DNA of 64,000 nt from contig NZ_SOHE01000016.1 in assembly GCF_004403305.1 (NCBI RefSeq), forward strand, positions 124,001 through 188,000, read 5' to 3'. The notes under the pieces are model-generated. The model had not been told where the DNA came from. It did no database searches and saw nothing but the letters and a program-made list of their open reading frames with translations. A program made the position numbers and the translations under genes. Origin of the DNA: Cryobacterium frigoriphilum (GTDB lineage Bacteria > Actinomycetota > Actinomycetes > Actinomycetales > Microbacteriaceae). Shown here piece by piece: positions 1 to 7,165 of the stretch. The stretch's first letter is position 1, and every line of letters starts with the position of its first letter.

Positions 1-353
1 GCGGCATCAGCGCCGCCATTCACGGCGCCATCCTCGCCGTCTACGGCATCCCCGAACGCGATCTCTTTCACATTCTCACCGAGCACCCCCTGGGCCAGTT
101 GCGCGCCCAGGATGCGGGCCTCGGGTTTGAGCGCACCGACGGTGTCGTCATGATTCAGATCTTCACTCAGGGCGGCCGTGACCAGGCCGCCAAGAATGCC
201 CTGTTCGACCGCATCGCGGGCGAACTGGCCGCGGTCGGGGTCGAGGGAGCGGATATCTTCATCGGCTACGTTGAGAACGGTCCAGGTGACTGGTCATTCG
301 GCTTTGGCCGTGCCCAGTACGTGACGGGTGAAATCGCCGTACCCGCCTCCTAG
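1..353 (+). CDS. tautomerase family protein (5' end outside window)
   Basis: The reading frame is open from base 3 and ends with TAG at 351-353, so about 116 C-terminal codons are present and the start lies upstream. The segment AAIHGAILAVYGIPERDLF followed by ITxH-like ILTEH resembles the small tautomerase fold (Tautomerase_2 type), in which an N-terminal proline after Met1 is the usual catalytic base; that residue is not visible here. The rest, with QIFTQGG and the DIFIGY-ENGPGDWSFG stretch, matches the C-terminal half of such proteins. The substrate cannot be inferred. A sugar transporter gene follows 68 bases downstream on the same strand. Confidence 0.75.
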   Translation, partial: GISAAIHGAILAVYGIPERDLFHILTEHPLGQLRAQDAGLGFERTDGVVMIQIFTQGGRDQAAKNALFDRIAGELAAVGVEGADIFIGYVENGPGDWSFGFGRAQYVTGEIAVPAS

Positions 354-421
354 CTATCCCCGGGGCCCCGTGTCAGGCCCCGAACCGTACGACCGAATTG
401 CCATACACAACGGAGTGCTTG

Positions 422-1852
422 ATGACGAACGTATCGACCTCAAAAAAATCTGACTCGGCACCAGCCGGTTCGAAACCGCACAATCACAAGCGCTCGCTGC
501 GCACGGTCACCATCGTCTCCACCTTTGGTGGCTTGCTGTTCGGCTACGACACCGGCGTGATCAACGGCGCCCTGCCCTATATGCAGGATGACCTCGGCCT
601 GACCCCGCTCACCGAGGGGCTCGTCACCTCGTCGCTGCTGTTCGGAGCGGCGTTCGGTGCGATCTTCGGCGGTCGACTCGCCGACCGTCGCGGTCGGCGC
701 AAGACGATCATGGCGCTCGCCGTGGTGTTTCTGCTCGGCACCCTCGCCTGCACCTTCGCCCCGAACACCGCCGTGATGGTTCTGGGGCGGCTGGTGCTGG
801 GACTCGCGGTGGGCGGGGCATCCGTCACCGTGCCCGTCTACCTGGCCGAAATGTCACCGCGGGCGATGCGCGGGCGAATGGTGACGCAAAACGAGTTGAT
901 GATCGTGACCGGTCAGCTCGTGGCGTTCATCAGCAACGCCTACCTCGGCAACACCTTCGGCGACACCGGCGGAATCTGGCGCTGGATGATCGTGCTCGCC
1001 ACGATCCCCGCCATCGCCCTCTGGATCGGCATGTCACTCATGCCGGAGAGCCCCCGCTGGCTCGCCTCGATCGGCAGCTTCGGCGAAACGCTCGGGGTGC
1101 TGCGACGCATCCGCTCGCACGAAGACGCCCGGGTTGAATTCGACGAGGTCAAGGCCCTCGCGGTCGATGACTACAAGTCGAAGATGGGCGGCTGGCGGGA
1201 TCTGAAGGCCCCCTGGCTGCGGCACATCTTCGTGGTCGGCATCGGCCTGGCCGTGATTCAACAGATCACCGGCGTGAACTCCATCATGTACTACGGCACC
1301 CAGATTCTGGCCGACGCCGGTTTCGGCCGCGAGGCGGCACTCACGGCGAACATCGCCAACGGTGTGATCAGCGTGCTGGCCACGTTCGTGGGTATCTGGC
1401 TGCTCGGCCGGGTCGGGCGGCGACGGATGCTGATCACCGGCCAGATCGGAACGACCAGCGCCCTGCTGCTGATCGGCATTTTCTCGTTGCTGCTGCCCGA
1501 GGGGATGGGCCGCGGCTACGTGATTCTGGCACTCACCGTCACGTTCCTGGCCTTTCAGCAGGGTGCCATTTCGCCGGTGACCTGGCTGATGCTGTCGGAG
1601 ATCTTTCCGCAGAAGATGCGCGGCCTCGGCATGGGCGCGTCGGTGTTCGTGCTCTGGATGGTCAACTTTTTGATCGGCTTCAGCTTTCCACAGCTGCTCG
1701 CGGCCTTCGGCATCTCGAATACGTTCTTCGTTTTCGTGGTGCTGGGCGTGGGCGCGATCGCCTTCGCGGCCAGGTACGTGCCAGAAACCAAGGGCCGCAG
1801 CCTCGAGGAGCTCGAGACGTACTTCCGCAATCGCAAGCCGGCCGCTCGGTAG
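422..1852 (+). CDS. MFS sugar porter (sugar:proton symporter family)
   Basis: A 476-residue membrane protein with about 12 hydrophobic segments. Sugar-porter signatures are present in the expected order: FGYDTGVINGAL in TM1, GRLADRRGRRK in the TM2-3 loop, PESPRWL after TM6, QQITGVNSIMYY in TM7 and PETKGRSLEELE at the C-terminus. These define the GLUT/XylE/IolT-type family, which imports hexoses, pentoses or inositol with protons. I chose ATG 422 because GGAG lies 6 nt upstream; a TTG at 398 is in frame but has no ribosome site. The exact substrate is not deducible; no catabolic genes flank it. Confidence 0.9.
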   Translation: MTNVSTSKKSDSAPAGSKPHNHKRSLRTVTIVSTFGGLLFGYDTGVINGALPYMQDDLGLTPLTEGLVTSSLLFGAAFGAIFGGRLADRRGRRKTIMALAVVFLLGTLACTFAPNTAVMVLGRLVLGLAVGGASVTVPVYLAEMSPRAMRGRMVTQNELMIVTGQLVAFISNAYLGNTFGDTGGIWRWMIVLATIPAIALWIGMSLMPESPRWLASIGSFGETLGVLRRIRSHEDARVEFDEVKALAVDDYKSKMGGWRDLKAPWLRHIFVVGIGLAVIQQITGVNSIMYYGTQILADAGFGREAALTANIANGVISVLATFVGIWLLGRVGRRRMLITGQIGTTSALLLIGIFSLLLPEGMGRGYVILALTVTFLAFQQGAISPVTWLMLSEIFPQKMRGLGMGASVFVLWMVNFLIGFSFPQLLAAFGISNTFFVFVVLGVGAIAFAARYVPETKGRSLEELETYFRNRKPAAR

Positions 1853-1870
1853 TCTGCGCACTCGTCCCGC

Positions 1871-1958
1871 GTACCATTCGACGGTGTTCGACGCCCACAC
1901 CGGCGGCGGTTGGGGCCCCGAACTACACACAACGGCTCCGAATGCCGTCGAATGGTAC
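1871..1958. repeat. palindromic element, family P2, copy 1
   Basis: Fourteen-base arms GTACCATTCGACGG (1871-1884) and CCGTCGAATGGTAC (1945-1958) form a perfect inverted repeat around a GC-rich centre. The same arms occur at 6259-6343. It lies in the 156-base gap between the convergent sugar porter and GDSL hydrolase genes, so it could also act as a terminator, but there is no T-tract. Confidence 0.8.
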
Positions 1959-2008
1959 CGGGCGGCGAGTTCAGCGGCGGTTGCGCGGGGCCACAGCGGT
2001 CCGCGTGG

Positions 2009-2908
2009 CTACGGGCGGTCGACGCGCAGCAGGTCGGGACGCTTGGCCGTGCGACCGTCGCCGGATGACCGCCCCGTGAGGCGGCGCCCGATCCACGGCA
2101 GAACGTGCGTGCGGTAGTAGCGGGCCGAGCGCGCGCGCGCCGCGGCCGGGGCCACCGGGGCAGCGGATGCACCGGTGCCGGCAGCCGTGGCGCCCTCGGT
2201 CGACCAGTCGGCCGGAACGGAGACGCCGAGCGCGTGAAGCACGTTTTCGGCGACGCGCGTGTGTCCGCGCGCGTTCAGGTGCAGCCGATCGCCCGACCAG
2301 TACTCGGGTTCGGCCAATTCGGCGTCAAGCCAGTTGTCGACAAAGGTGACGCCCGGTGCGGCGTCGGCGCCCGTGAACGTGGTGCGGCAGACATCCGCCA
2401 GCCGGTCGCCGCGACGCTGAATCAGCGCGCCCATCGGCAGGTGCCGCGTGGGGTTGCCGCCGGTGAGCATCAGCACGTGGGCGCCCTGAGCGGTGGCGCG
2501 CTGCACGACCTCATCGAGCAGCGCGACGATGCCGGCGATCTCGACCCGCGGGCGCATCACATCGTTGCCGCCGCCGCAAATCGACAGCAGCGTGGGTTGC
2601 AGAGCCAGGGCCGGCTCGAGCTGGTCGGCCACGATCGGGCCGAGCAGCTTGCCTCGAATGGCGAGGTTGGCATACTGCACGCCGCCTGTTCCGCCCGCGA
2701 GAGCGGGTGAATCGTCGGTTAGCGGCCGCGTCACCGACGAGTCACCCGCTCTCGCGGAGGGCTCAGCCGGGATGACCGGGCGGGCGGCGAGGGCGAGGGC
2801 GACGAGGTCGGCCCAGCCGCGCTGCGTGCCGTCGGGAAGGTCGTCGCCGACACCCTCGGTGAAGCTGTCGCCGAGGGCGACGTACCGGTCAAACCTGCGT
2901 TCCCGCAT
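2009..2908 (-). CDS. SGNH/GDSL-family hydrolase carrying an in-frame palindromic insertion
   Basis: A 299-residue protein of the SGNH esterase/lipase superfamily. Block I is GDSF at residues 13-16 (Ser15 as nucleophile), the GGGND block follows SIC near residue 113, and DRLHLNARGH near the C-terminal third supplies the Asp/His pair. No signal peptide is visible, so it is probably cytoplasmic. Residues about 51-72 (ending in the run SPALAGG) are encoded by a 63-base palindromic repeat (2695-2757) also found three times between genes in this window. Because 63 is a multiple of three, the frame is kept. The basic, Arg-rich tail after about residue 255 looks disordered. Substrate unknown. Confidence 0.88.
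   Translation of the reverse strand: MRERRFDRYVALGDSFTEGVGDDLPDGTQRGWADLVALALAARPVIPAEPSARAGDSSVTRPLTDDSPALAGGTGGVQYANLAIRGKLLGPIVADQLEPALALQPTLLSICGGGNDVMRPRVEIAGIVALLDEVVQRATAQGAHVLMLTGGNPTRHLPMGALIQRRGDRLADVCRTTFTGADAAPGVTFVDNWLDAELAEPEYWSGDRLHLNARGHTRVAENVLHALGVSVPADWSTEGATAAGTGASAAPVAPAAARARSARYYRTHVLPWIGRRLTGRSSGDGRTAKRPDLLRVDRP
2695..2757. repeat. 63-bp palindromic element, family P1, copy A (inside a gene)
   Basis: Two 25-base arms (2695-2719 and 2733-2757) are inverted repeats with one mismatch, around a 13-base loop that contains GCGGCCGC. The arm core reads GCGAGAGCGGGTGAATCG. Copies B, C and D are at 12922, 14902 and 28676 with the same 25-13-25 geometry. This copy is translated in frame within the GDSL hydrolase gene. 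Confidence 0.92.
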
Positions 2909-2928
2909 CCGCTCCCTGACGTTTGGGC

Positions 2929-3483
2929 CTATTCCTTGGGCAGCCCGAGGCGCTTCGAGATGGCGTCGCGGGCCTGCTGGGCCGCACGGCGCACCTCTTT
3001 GTCGGGGTCGCGCAGGCGCACCGCGATCGTGTCGAAGTTCTCCGGGGTGCCCTGGGCGGCGAGGGCGTGCAGGGCGGCGGCGCGCACCCGCGGGGTCTCG
3101 TCGGTGGTCAGGCGCACGAGCTTGGGTACGGTCTGCAGGTTACGCAGCAGTACGACCTTGGCGCACATTTCGCGCACCCGCCAGGACTCGTTGTTCAGGC
3201 CGACCACGATGTAGGGCGCGGCGGATTCGCTCCAGATGTGCAGAAACGCGCGGGCGCCCCACAGCTCGGGCCAGTAGAGCGCGGGGGCGCCGTCGAGGAT
3301 GCCGAGGGCGTGGCGTCCGCCGGCGTACATGAGAAAGTCCTTGCCGGCGTTCTTGCCGCGCAGCAGGGCGATGGAGTTGTCGACGACGACGTTCTCGCCG
3401 TAATGCGCGACGGCGGCGTGCAGACGCTCAGCCGTGGGCAGATCGATCGGAAGGTCGGGGTGCGGAGTCAGTTTGTTATGCAT
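2929..3483 (-). CDS. HEAT-repeat domain protein
   Basis: A 184-residue soluble protein. The C-terminal half (about residues 95-180) contains paired helices of the HEAT type, for example SWRVREMCAKVVLL, TPRVRAAALHALAAQG and DKEVRRAAQQARDAI, each starting near a conserved D/E-x-VR. Such solenoids mediate protein-protein contacts. The N-terminal part has no recognised domain. It lies 20 bases upstream of the GDSL hydrolase on the same strand, so the two may be co-transcribed, although the functions are not obviously related. ATG at 3483 is the only good early start. Confidence 0.7.
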   Translation of the reverse strand: MHNKLTPHPDLPIDLPTAERLHAAVAHYGENVVVDNSIALLRGKNAGKDFLMYAGGRHALGILDGAPALYWPELWGARAFLHIWSESAAPYIVVGLNNESWRVREMCAKVVLLRNLQTVPKLVRLTTDETPRVRAAALHALAAQGTPENFDTIAVRLRDPDKEVRRAAQQARDAISKRLGLPKE

Positions 3484-3560
3484 AGCAGTACCAAACTACC
3501 GCGCGGGCGTGGGAACTCGCGGGCTGGTGTGGTGAAAACAGGACGATTTGACCATTTGTC

Positions 3561-3612
3561 GGCGAAAGCAGGACGATTTGGGCAGGTGCGACGCCTTCGT
3601 CCTGCTTTCGCC
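3561..3612. repeat. perfect inverted repeat between GNAT and HEAT genes
   Basis: Arms GGCGAAAGCAGGACGA (3561-3576) and its exact complement (3597-3612) are separated by 20 bases. Part of the left arm (AACAGGACGATTTG) is repeated directly at about 3535. It sits just after the stop of the leftward GNAT gene, so it may act as a terminator, but it lacks a T-run and resembles the palindromic elements elsewhere in the window. Confidence 0.7.
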
Positions 3613-3617
3613 ACGCG

Positions 3618-4094
3618 CTAGACGACGAGGGCGCGCGCGGCGGGCGCGAGCTCGAGTTCGAAGCCGAAGGCGCTGTCGTAGATGCCGTAGTTGCCGATGT
3701 CGGTGTAGCCGAGGCCACGGTACAGGGCGATGGCTTCCGGCTGCAGATACCCGGTCTCGAGGCGCACCCGCAGGTAGCCGAGTTCGAGGGCGATCGCTTC
3801 GAGGGCGTGCAGCACCGTGCTCGCGTGGCCTTGGCGGCGGTACTCGGGGTTGGTCCACATGCGTTTGACCTCGGCGGTTCCGGGCGCATAACAACGGATG
3901 CCGCCCCCGGCCACCGAGATTCCCTCATGCATGAGCACGACAAAGGCCCCGACGGGCGGGTCGAACTCGTCGGCGGCGACGTCATAGGCCGAGTCGCCGG
4001 AGCCGTCGCCGTAACGGGCGTCGTACTCTCGGTGCAGGTCGGCGAGCAGGGGGACAACTTCGGGGTCGCTCAGACGAACGCGTACGATTTTCAC
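3618..4094 (-). CDS. GNAT-family N-acetyltransferase
   Basis: A 158-residue single-domain GNAT. The acetyl-CoA pyrophosphate loop (motif A) is VKRMWTNPEYRRQGHAST, with the R-x-x-G-x-A signature as RRQGHA, followed by helix residues VLHALEAIALELGY and the motif B segment ETGYLQPEAIALYRGLGY. Family members transfer acetyl from acetyl-CoA to an amine; the acceptor is unknown. The gene is divergent from the HadA-like gene, leaving about 80 bases for both promoters. Confidence 0.85.
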   Translation of the reverse strand: MKIVRVRLSDPEVVPLLADLHREYDARYGDGSGDSAYDVAADEFDPPVGAFVVLMHEGISVAGGGIRCYAPGTAEVKRMWTNPEYRRQGHASTVLHALEAIALELGYLRVRLETGYLQPEAIALYRGLGYTDIGNYGIYDSAFGFELELAPAARALVV

Positions 4095-4163
4095 TCGCCA
4101 TAGTCTGCCGTACGCGGCTGGGAGAACGGTGGCGGCGCATCCGTCACCGTCGCAATCACCGCG

Positions 4164-4169
4164 TAAACT
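4164..4169 (+). promoter_or_regulatory. -10 hexamer of a predicted leaderless promoter
   Basis: TAAACT ends exactly 6 bases before the GTG at 4176, placing transcription start at or next to the start codon. There is no ribosome-binding site between them. The same spacing recurs at several genes in this window. Confidence 0.55.
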
Positions 4170-4175
4170 GGGCCG

Positions 4176-4622
4176 GTGTCAGTGAACCCCGAACTCAAGG
4201 GGCGGGTCTTCCCGCCGGTGCCGCCGTATCTCGTGGGGCGGGAGAAGGTGCGCGAGTTTTCGCGTGCCGTCTTCGCGACCAACCCGATCAACCACGACCC
4301 CGAAGCCGCGCGCGCGGCCGGCCATGCCGACGTCGTCGCGCCGCCGACCTTCGCGGTCGTCGTGCAGGAGGCGACCCTTGCGCAGCTGCTCGCCGAACCC
4401 GACGCCGGCATCGACTTCACCCGGGTCGTGCACGGCGACCAGCGCTTCACTTACAGCCGCCCGATCGTCGCCGGCGACGAACTGACGGCGACGCTGTCGG
4501 TGTCGAGCATCAAAACCCTCGGCGGCCACGCCATGGTCACCGCGGAATCCCGCGTGGTCGATGCCCGCGGCGCGCACGTCGTGACCGCGATATCCACTCT
4601 TGTTGTACGGGGAGACGAATGA
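4176..4622 (+). CDS. MaoC-like N-terminal dehydratase (HadA-type subunit)
   Basis: A 148-residue hot-dog-fold protein of the FAS1-dehydratase/UPF0336 group that includes mycobacterial HadA. Family traits include the start PELKGRVFPPVPPYLVGREK, the segment FATNPINHDPEAARAAGH and APPTFAVVV. In mycobacteria HadA is the substrate-binding, non-catalytic partner of HadB in the (3R)-hydroxyacyl-ACP dehydratase of type II fatty-acid synthesis; I infer a similar pair here. The GTG start at 4176 is supported by a -10 box 6 bases upstream. It overlaps the next gene by ATGA. Confidence 0.85.
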   Translation: MSVNPELKGRVFPPVPPYLVGREKVREFSRAVFATNPINHDPEAARAAGHADVVAPPTFAVVVQEATLAQLLAEPDAGIDFTRVVHGDQRFTYSRPIVAGDELTATLSVSSIKTLGGHAMVTAESRVVDARGAHVVTAISTLVVRGDE

Positions 4623-5071
4623 GCCAGACCTTAACGACCCCAGACTTGTCGACGTTGACCGTGGGAGAGGTCGTCGCCAGCCGTGAGTTCGCGCTGACCC
4701 GGGACTCCCTCGTGCGCTACGCCGGGGCATCCGGTGACTTCAACCCCATTCACTACCGTGACGAGGTCGCCGTGTCGGTGGGCCTGCCCGGCGTGCTCGC
4801 CCACGGCATGCTGACCATGGGGCTGGCCGTGCAGCCGGTCGTCGACTGGGCCGGCGACCCCGCCCGGGTCGTGGACTATCAGGTGCGCTTCACCCGCCCG
4901 GTGCTCGTTGACGGCGCGACCGGCGCGAACGTCACCGTCACGGCGAAGGTCGGCGCCCTCGACGTCGAGGCGCAGATTGCGCGGATCGACCTCACGGTCA
5001 CATTCAACGACCAGACCGTGCTCGGCAAGGCGCAGGCGCGGGTCAGCCTGGCCGCCGTGGCCGTGGCCTAG
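4619..5071 (+). CDS. MaoC-family dehydratase (HadB-type catalytic subunit)
   Basis: A 150-residue hot-dog protein. It has the MaoC hydratase signature: GDFNPIHYRDE provides the catalytic Asp and His (D-x4-H), followed by the structural VLAHGMLTMG helix. Its start overlaps the HadA-like stop as ATGA, with GGGGAGA as ribosome site, which fits a translationally coupled heterodimer. Expected reaction: dehydration of 3-hydroxyacyl-ACP or -CoA. Mycolates are not expected in this lineage, so the role in ordinary fatty-acid or other acyl metabolism is inference. murB follows after 4 bases. Confidence 0.87.
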   Translation: MSQTLTTPDLSTLTVGEVVASREFALTRDSLVRYAGASGDFNPIHYRDEVAVSVGLPGVLAHGMLTMGLAVQPVVDWAGDPARVVDYQVRFTRPVLVDGATGANVTVTAKVGALDVEAQIARIDLTVTFNDQTVLGKAQARVSLAAVAVA

Positions 5072-5075
5072 CCCG

Positions 5076-6224
5076 ATGCCGATGATCGAACCGGTCGCGC
5101 TGAGCGGCCTGACCACCCTGCGCGTGGGCGGTGTCCCGGCCGCGATGATCGCTTCTGCGACCGAGCAGGAGCTCGTCGATGAGGCTCTCGTGGTGTGGAG
5201 CCTCGACGAAGACTGGATGCTGCTCGGCGGCGGCTCCAACACCGTCGCCGGTGATGAGGGCTTCGACGGCACCGTGATTCGCATCGTGACGCGCGGCATC
5301 GAACGTCTCGAAACGGATGCCTCAGCACCCGACCGCGTTCGGCTGCGCGTGCAGGCCGGCGAACCTTGGGACGAACTCGTCGCCTACACGGTCGCCCACG
5401 GCTGGGCCGGCATCGAAGCGCTTTCCGGCATTCCCGGCAGTTGCGGCGCCGCGCCGGTGCAGAACATCGGCGCCTACGGGCAGGAACTCGCCGACAGCCT
5501 CGTCGCGATCAGCTTTCTCGACTACGAGACCGGCGAGGTCGTGCGTCTCACCGCGGATGCCCTCGGCCTCGACTACCGCACCTCGGCACTCAAGCGGGGA
5601 CTGCGCGGTATCGTGCTGGCGATCGAGCTGGAGCTGCATGACACCGAGCGGGAGGCATCCGTCGTCGGAGCCGTGCTCGGGCAGCCGATCCAATACGCCC
5701 AACTGGCCGGGGCGCTCGGCGTGCAGGTCGGCGACCGGGTCGCGCTGTCGACCGTGCGTGAGACCGTGCTCGCACTGCGGGCCGCCAAGGGGATGGTGCT
5801 TGATGTGGCCGACCCCGATACCTGCAGCGCCGGGTCGTTCTTCACGAACCCGATCGTGTCCGAAAACTTCGCCCGCTCGCTGCCCGCCGCGCTGCCGCGC
5901 TGGCCGCTCGCGGTGGAGGTGCCCGACCGGGTGATCGCGCTCGACGACTACTTCGGTGTGGGGCCGGTTCCGGGCGAGGACCAGGTGCAGCTCGTCAAGC
6001 TCAGCGCCGCGTGGCTCATCGAGCACGCGGGCATTCGCCGCGGGTTCGCGCTGCCCGGCTCGCAGGCCGCGGTGTCGAGCAAACACACGCTGGCCCTCAC
6101 GAACCGGGGCGGGGCATCCGCTGAGCAGATCGCGGAGCTCGCCCGTTACGTGCTCGGCCGCGTGCAGGCCGATTTCGGCATCAACCTGCAGCCCGAGCCG
6201 GTGCTGGTCGGCCTGACCCTGTAG
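5076..6224 (+). CDS. murB: UDP-N-acetylenolpyruvoylglucosamine reductase
   Basis: A 382-residue flavoenzyme of cell-wall precursor synthesis; it reduces UDP-GlcNAc-enolpyruvate to UDP-MurNAc with NADPH in the cytoplasm. Family motifs: TTLRVGG near the N-terminus, the FAD loop LLGGGSN, the block IPGSCGAAPVQNIGAYGQE, AGSFFTNP bearing the catalytic serine, and the C-terminal AAWLIEHAGIRRGF with the glutamate region. ATG 5076 follows the HadB stop by 4 bases; a second ATG lies at 5082. An upstream extension of the frame overlaps hadB and is not real. The downstream neighbour is a 414-base repeat-rich gap. Confidence 0.96.
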   Translation: MPMIEPVALSGLTTLRVGGVPAAMIASATEQELVDEALVVWSLDEDWMLLGGGSNTVAGDEGFDGTVIRIVTRGIERLETDASAPDRVRLRVQAGEPWDELVAYTVAHGWAGIEALSGIPGSCGAAPVQNIGAYGQELADSLVAISFLDYETGEVVRLTADALGLDYRTSALKRGLRGIVLAIELELHDTEREASVVGAVLGQPIQYAQLAGALGVQVGDRVALSTVRETVLALRAAKGMVLDVADPDTCSAGSFFTNPIVSENFARSLPAALPRWPLAVEVPDRVIALDDYFGVGPVPGEDQVQLVKLSAAWLIEHAGIRRGFALPGSQAAVSSKHTLALTNRGGASAEQIAELARYVLGRVQADFGINLQPEPVLVGLTL

Positions 6225-6258
6225 CCCGCCGCGACGACCGCGCATCGGAGTCGTCCCC

Positions 6259-6343
6259 GTACCATTCGACGGAGTTCGGGCCCCATAGGAACAGTTGTCG
6301 CTCGGAAACGCGGGTTGGGGCGTCAGATGCCGTCGAATGGTAC
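6259..6343. repeat. palindromic element, family P2, copy 2
   Basis: Arms GTACCATTCGACGG (6259-6272) and CCGTCGAATGGTAC (6330-6343) are identical to those at 1871-1958. The centre also shares GTTCGGGGCCCC-like and GGTTGGGG words, but partly in inverted order, consistent with the element having been copied in either orientation. It lies directly after murB. Confidence 0.8.
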
Positions 6344-6400
6344 GGCAGGCGGCTCTGCAGTGGTCGACCACGTGTGGGAGCCGCACGCGACCGGGCTCAT

Positions 6401-6591
6401 GGGGCCATTGTTGGCTTTTCGCTCACGAGAAGCCAAGAAACGCCCCATGGCTCGGACATCCGGCACGCGAGATGCCAAAGAACGCCCCTTGAATCGACTT
6501 CAAGGGGCGTTCTTTGGCGTCTCGCGACCGGCCGCGGGGTCTCAAGGGGCCTTTGTTGGCTTTTCGCTCACGAGAAGCCAAGAAACGCCCC
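6401..6591. repeat. cluster of three related palindromes (family P5)
   Basis: Units 6401-6446 and 6546-6591 are nearly identical 46-base hairpins (GGGGCC..TTGTTGGCTTTTCG / CGAGAAGCCAAGAAACGCCCC-type arms). The central unit, 6467-6525, is a 59-base palindrome whose arms begin GCGAGATGCCAAAGAACG, a variant of the same arm turned inside out. Together they resemble a bacterial interspersed mosaic element of paired REP-like units. Any could terminate murB transcription. Confidence 0.8.
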
Positions 6592-6638
6592 ATGGCTGGC
6601 CAACCGGGTATGCGCCTCGCGGCGAAACGCGGCGCGGG

Positions 6639-7157
6639 TCAGTCGGAGTGCCGGGTTGCGGCGGCGATGCCGGCGACCACGAGCACCAGACCCACGCCGA
6701 TCACCGCGGCGAGCAGCCACAACGTGGGGTCGAGCGTGCCCGGGAACAGCGTCCAGGCGACCATGAACACGGCAAAGCCGAGCAACAGGGCGCCCCAGAG
6801 AATCGTCGCGAAGCGGGGCCGATGGCGAGCGGATGCCGCGGGCATGTCCCACGCGAAGGGTGCGGCCGGCGGAGTGGCCGGGTCTGCCTGCGTCGTGGCC
6901 GCGGTGGGACGTGCGCCCGCAGAGGCCGCCGCATCCGCTTCGGCGGTCGCTGGTGCCGTAAGGGGGAGGGTTGGCGTGATGATCGGGGTGGCGGAGTCGC
7001 CGCCGGTGGCAACGAGATCCGGCAGGACCAGGGTCGGTCCGGTGAGCGGTCGCGTCTCGGCCGTGTCGGGCGAGGGCGTGGATCCGGCTGCCCGGTCGGT
7101 GCGGTCGGTGCGGTCGGTCGGGTCGGTCGGGTCGGGGGCGTTGGTGGGGTTCGACAT
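6639..7157 (-). CDS. hypothetical membrane protein with disordered N-terminus
   Basis: A 172-residue protein not matched to a named family. Residues 1-110 are rich in Pro, Thr, Ala and Asp, with the short repeat DPTDPTDRTDRTD, and look disordered. Two transmembrane helices follow (about 118-138, ILWGALLLGFAVFMVAWTLF, and 145-166, LLAAVIGVGLVLVVAGI). It starts 8 bases after the PspC-domain gene on the same strand, so it is probably part of the same envelope-stress operon. Two-helix proteins of this kind often accompany PspC genes in actinobacteria; its role is unknown. Confidence 0.7.
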   Translation of the reverse strand: MSNPTNAPDPTDPTDRTDRTDRAAGSTPSPDTAETRPLTGPTLVLPDLVATGGDSATPIITPTLPLTAPATAEADAAASAGARPTAATTQADPATPPAAPFAWDMPAASARHRPRFATILWGALLLGFAVFMVAWTLFPGTLDPTLWLLAAVIGVGLVLVVAGIAAATRHSD

Positions 7158-7165
7158 GGGGGCTC

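Noticed and set aside
5322..6386. A minus-strand open frame over murB
   Set aside because: murB has clear motifs on the plus strand; the antisense frame has none and crosses the P2 repeat.
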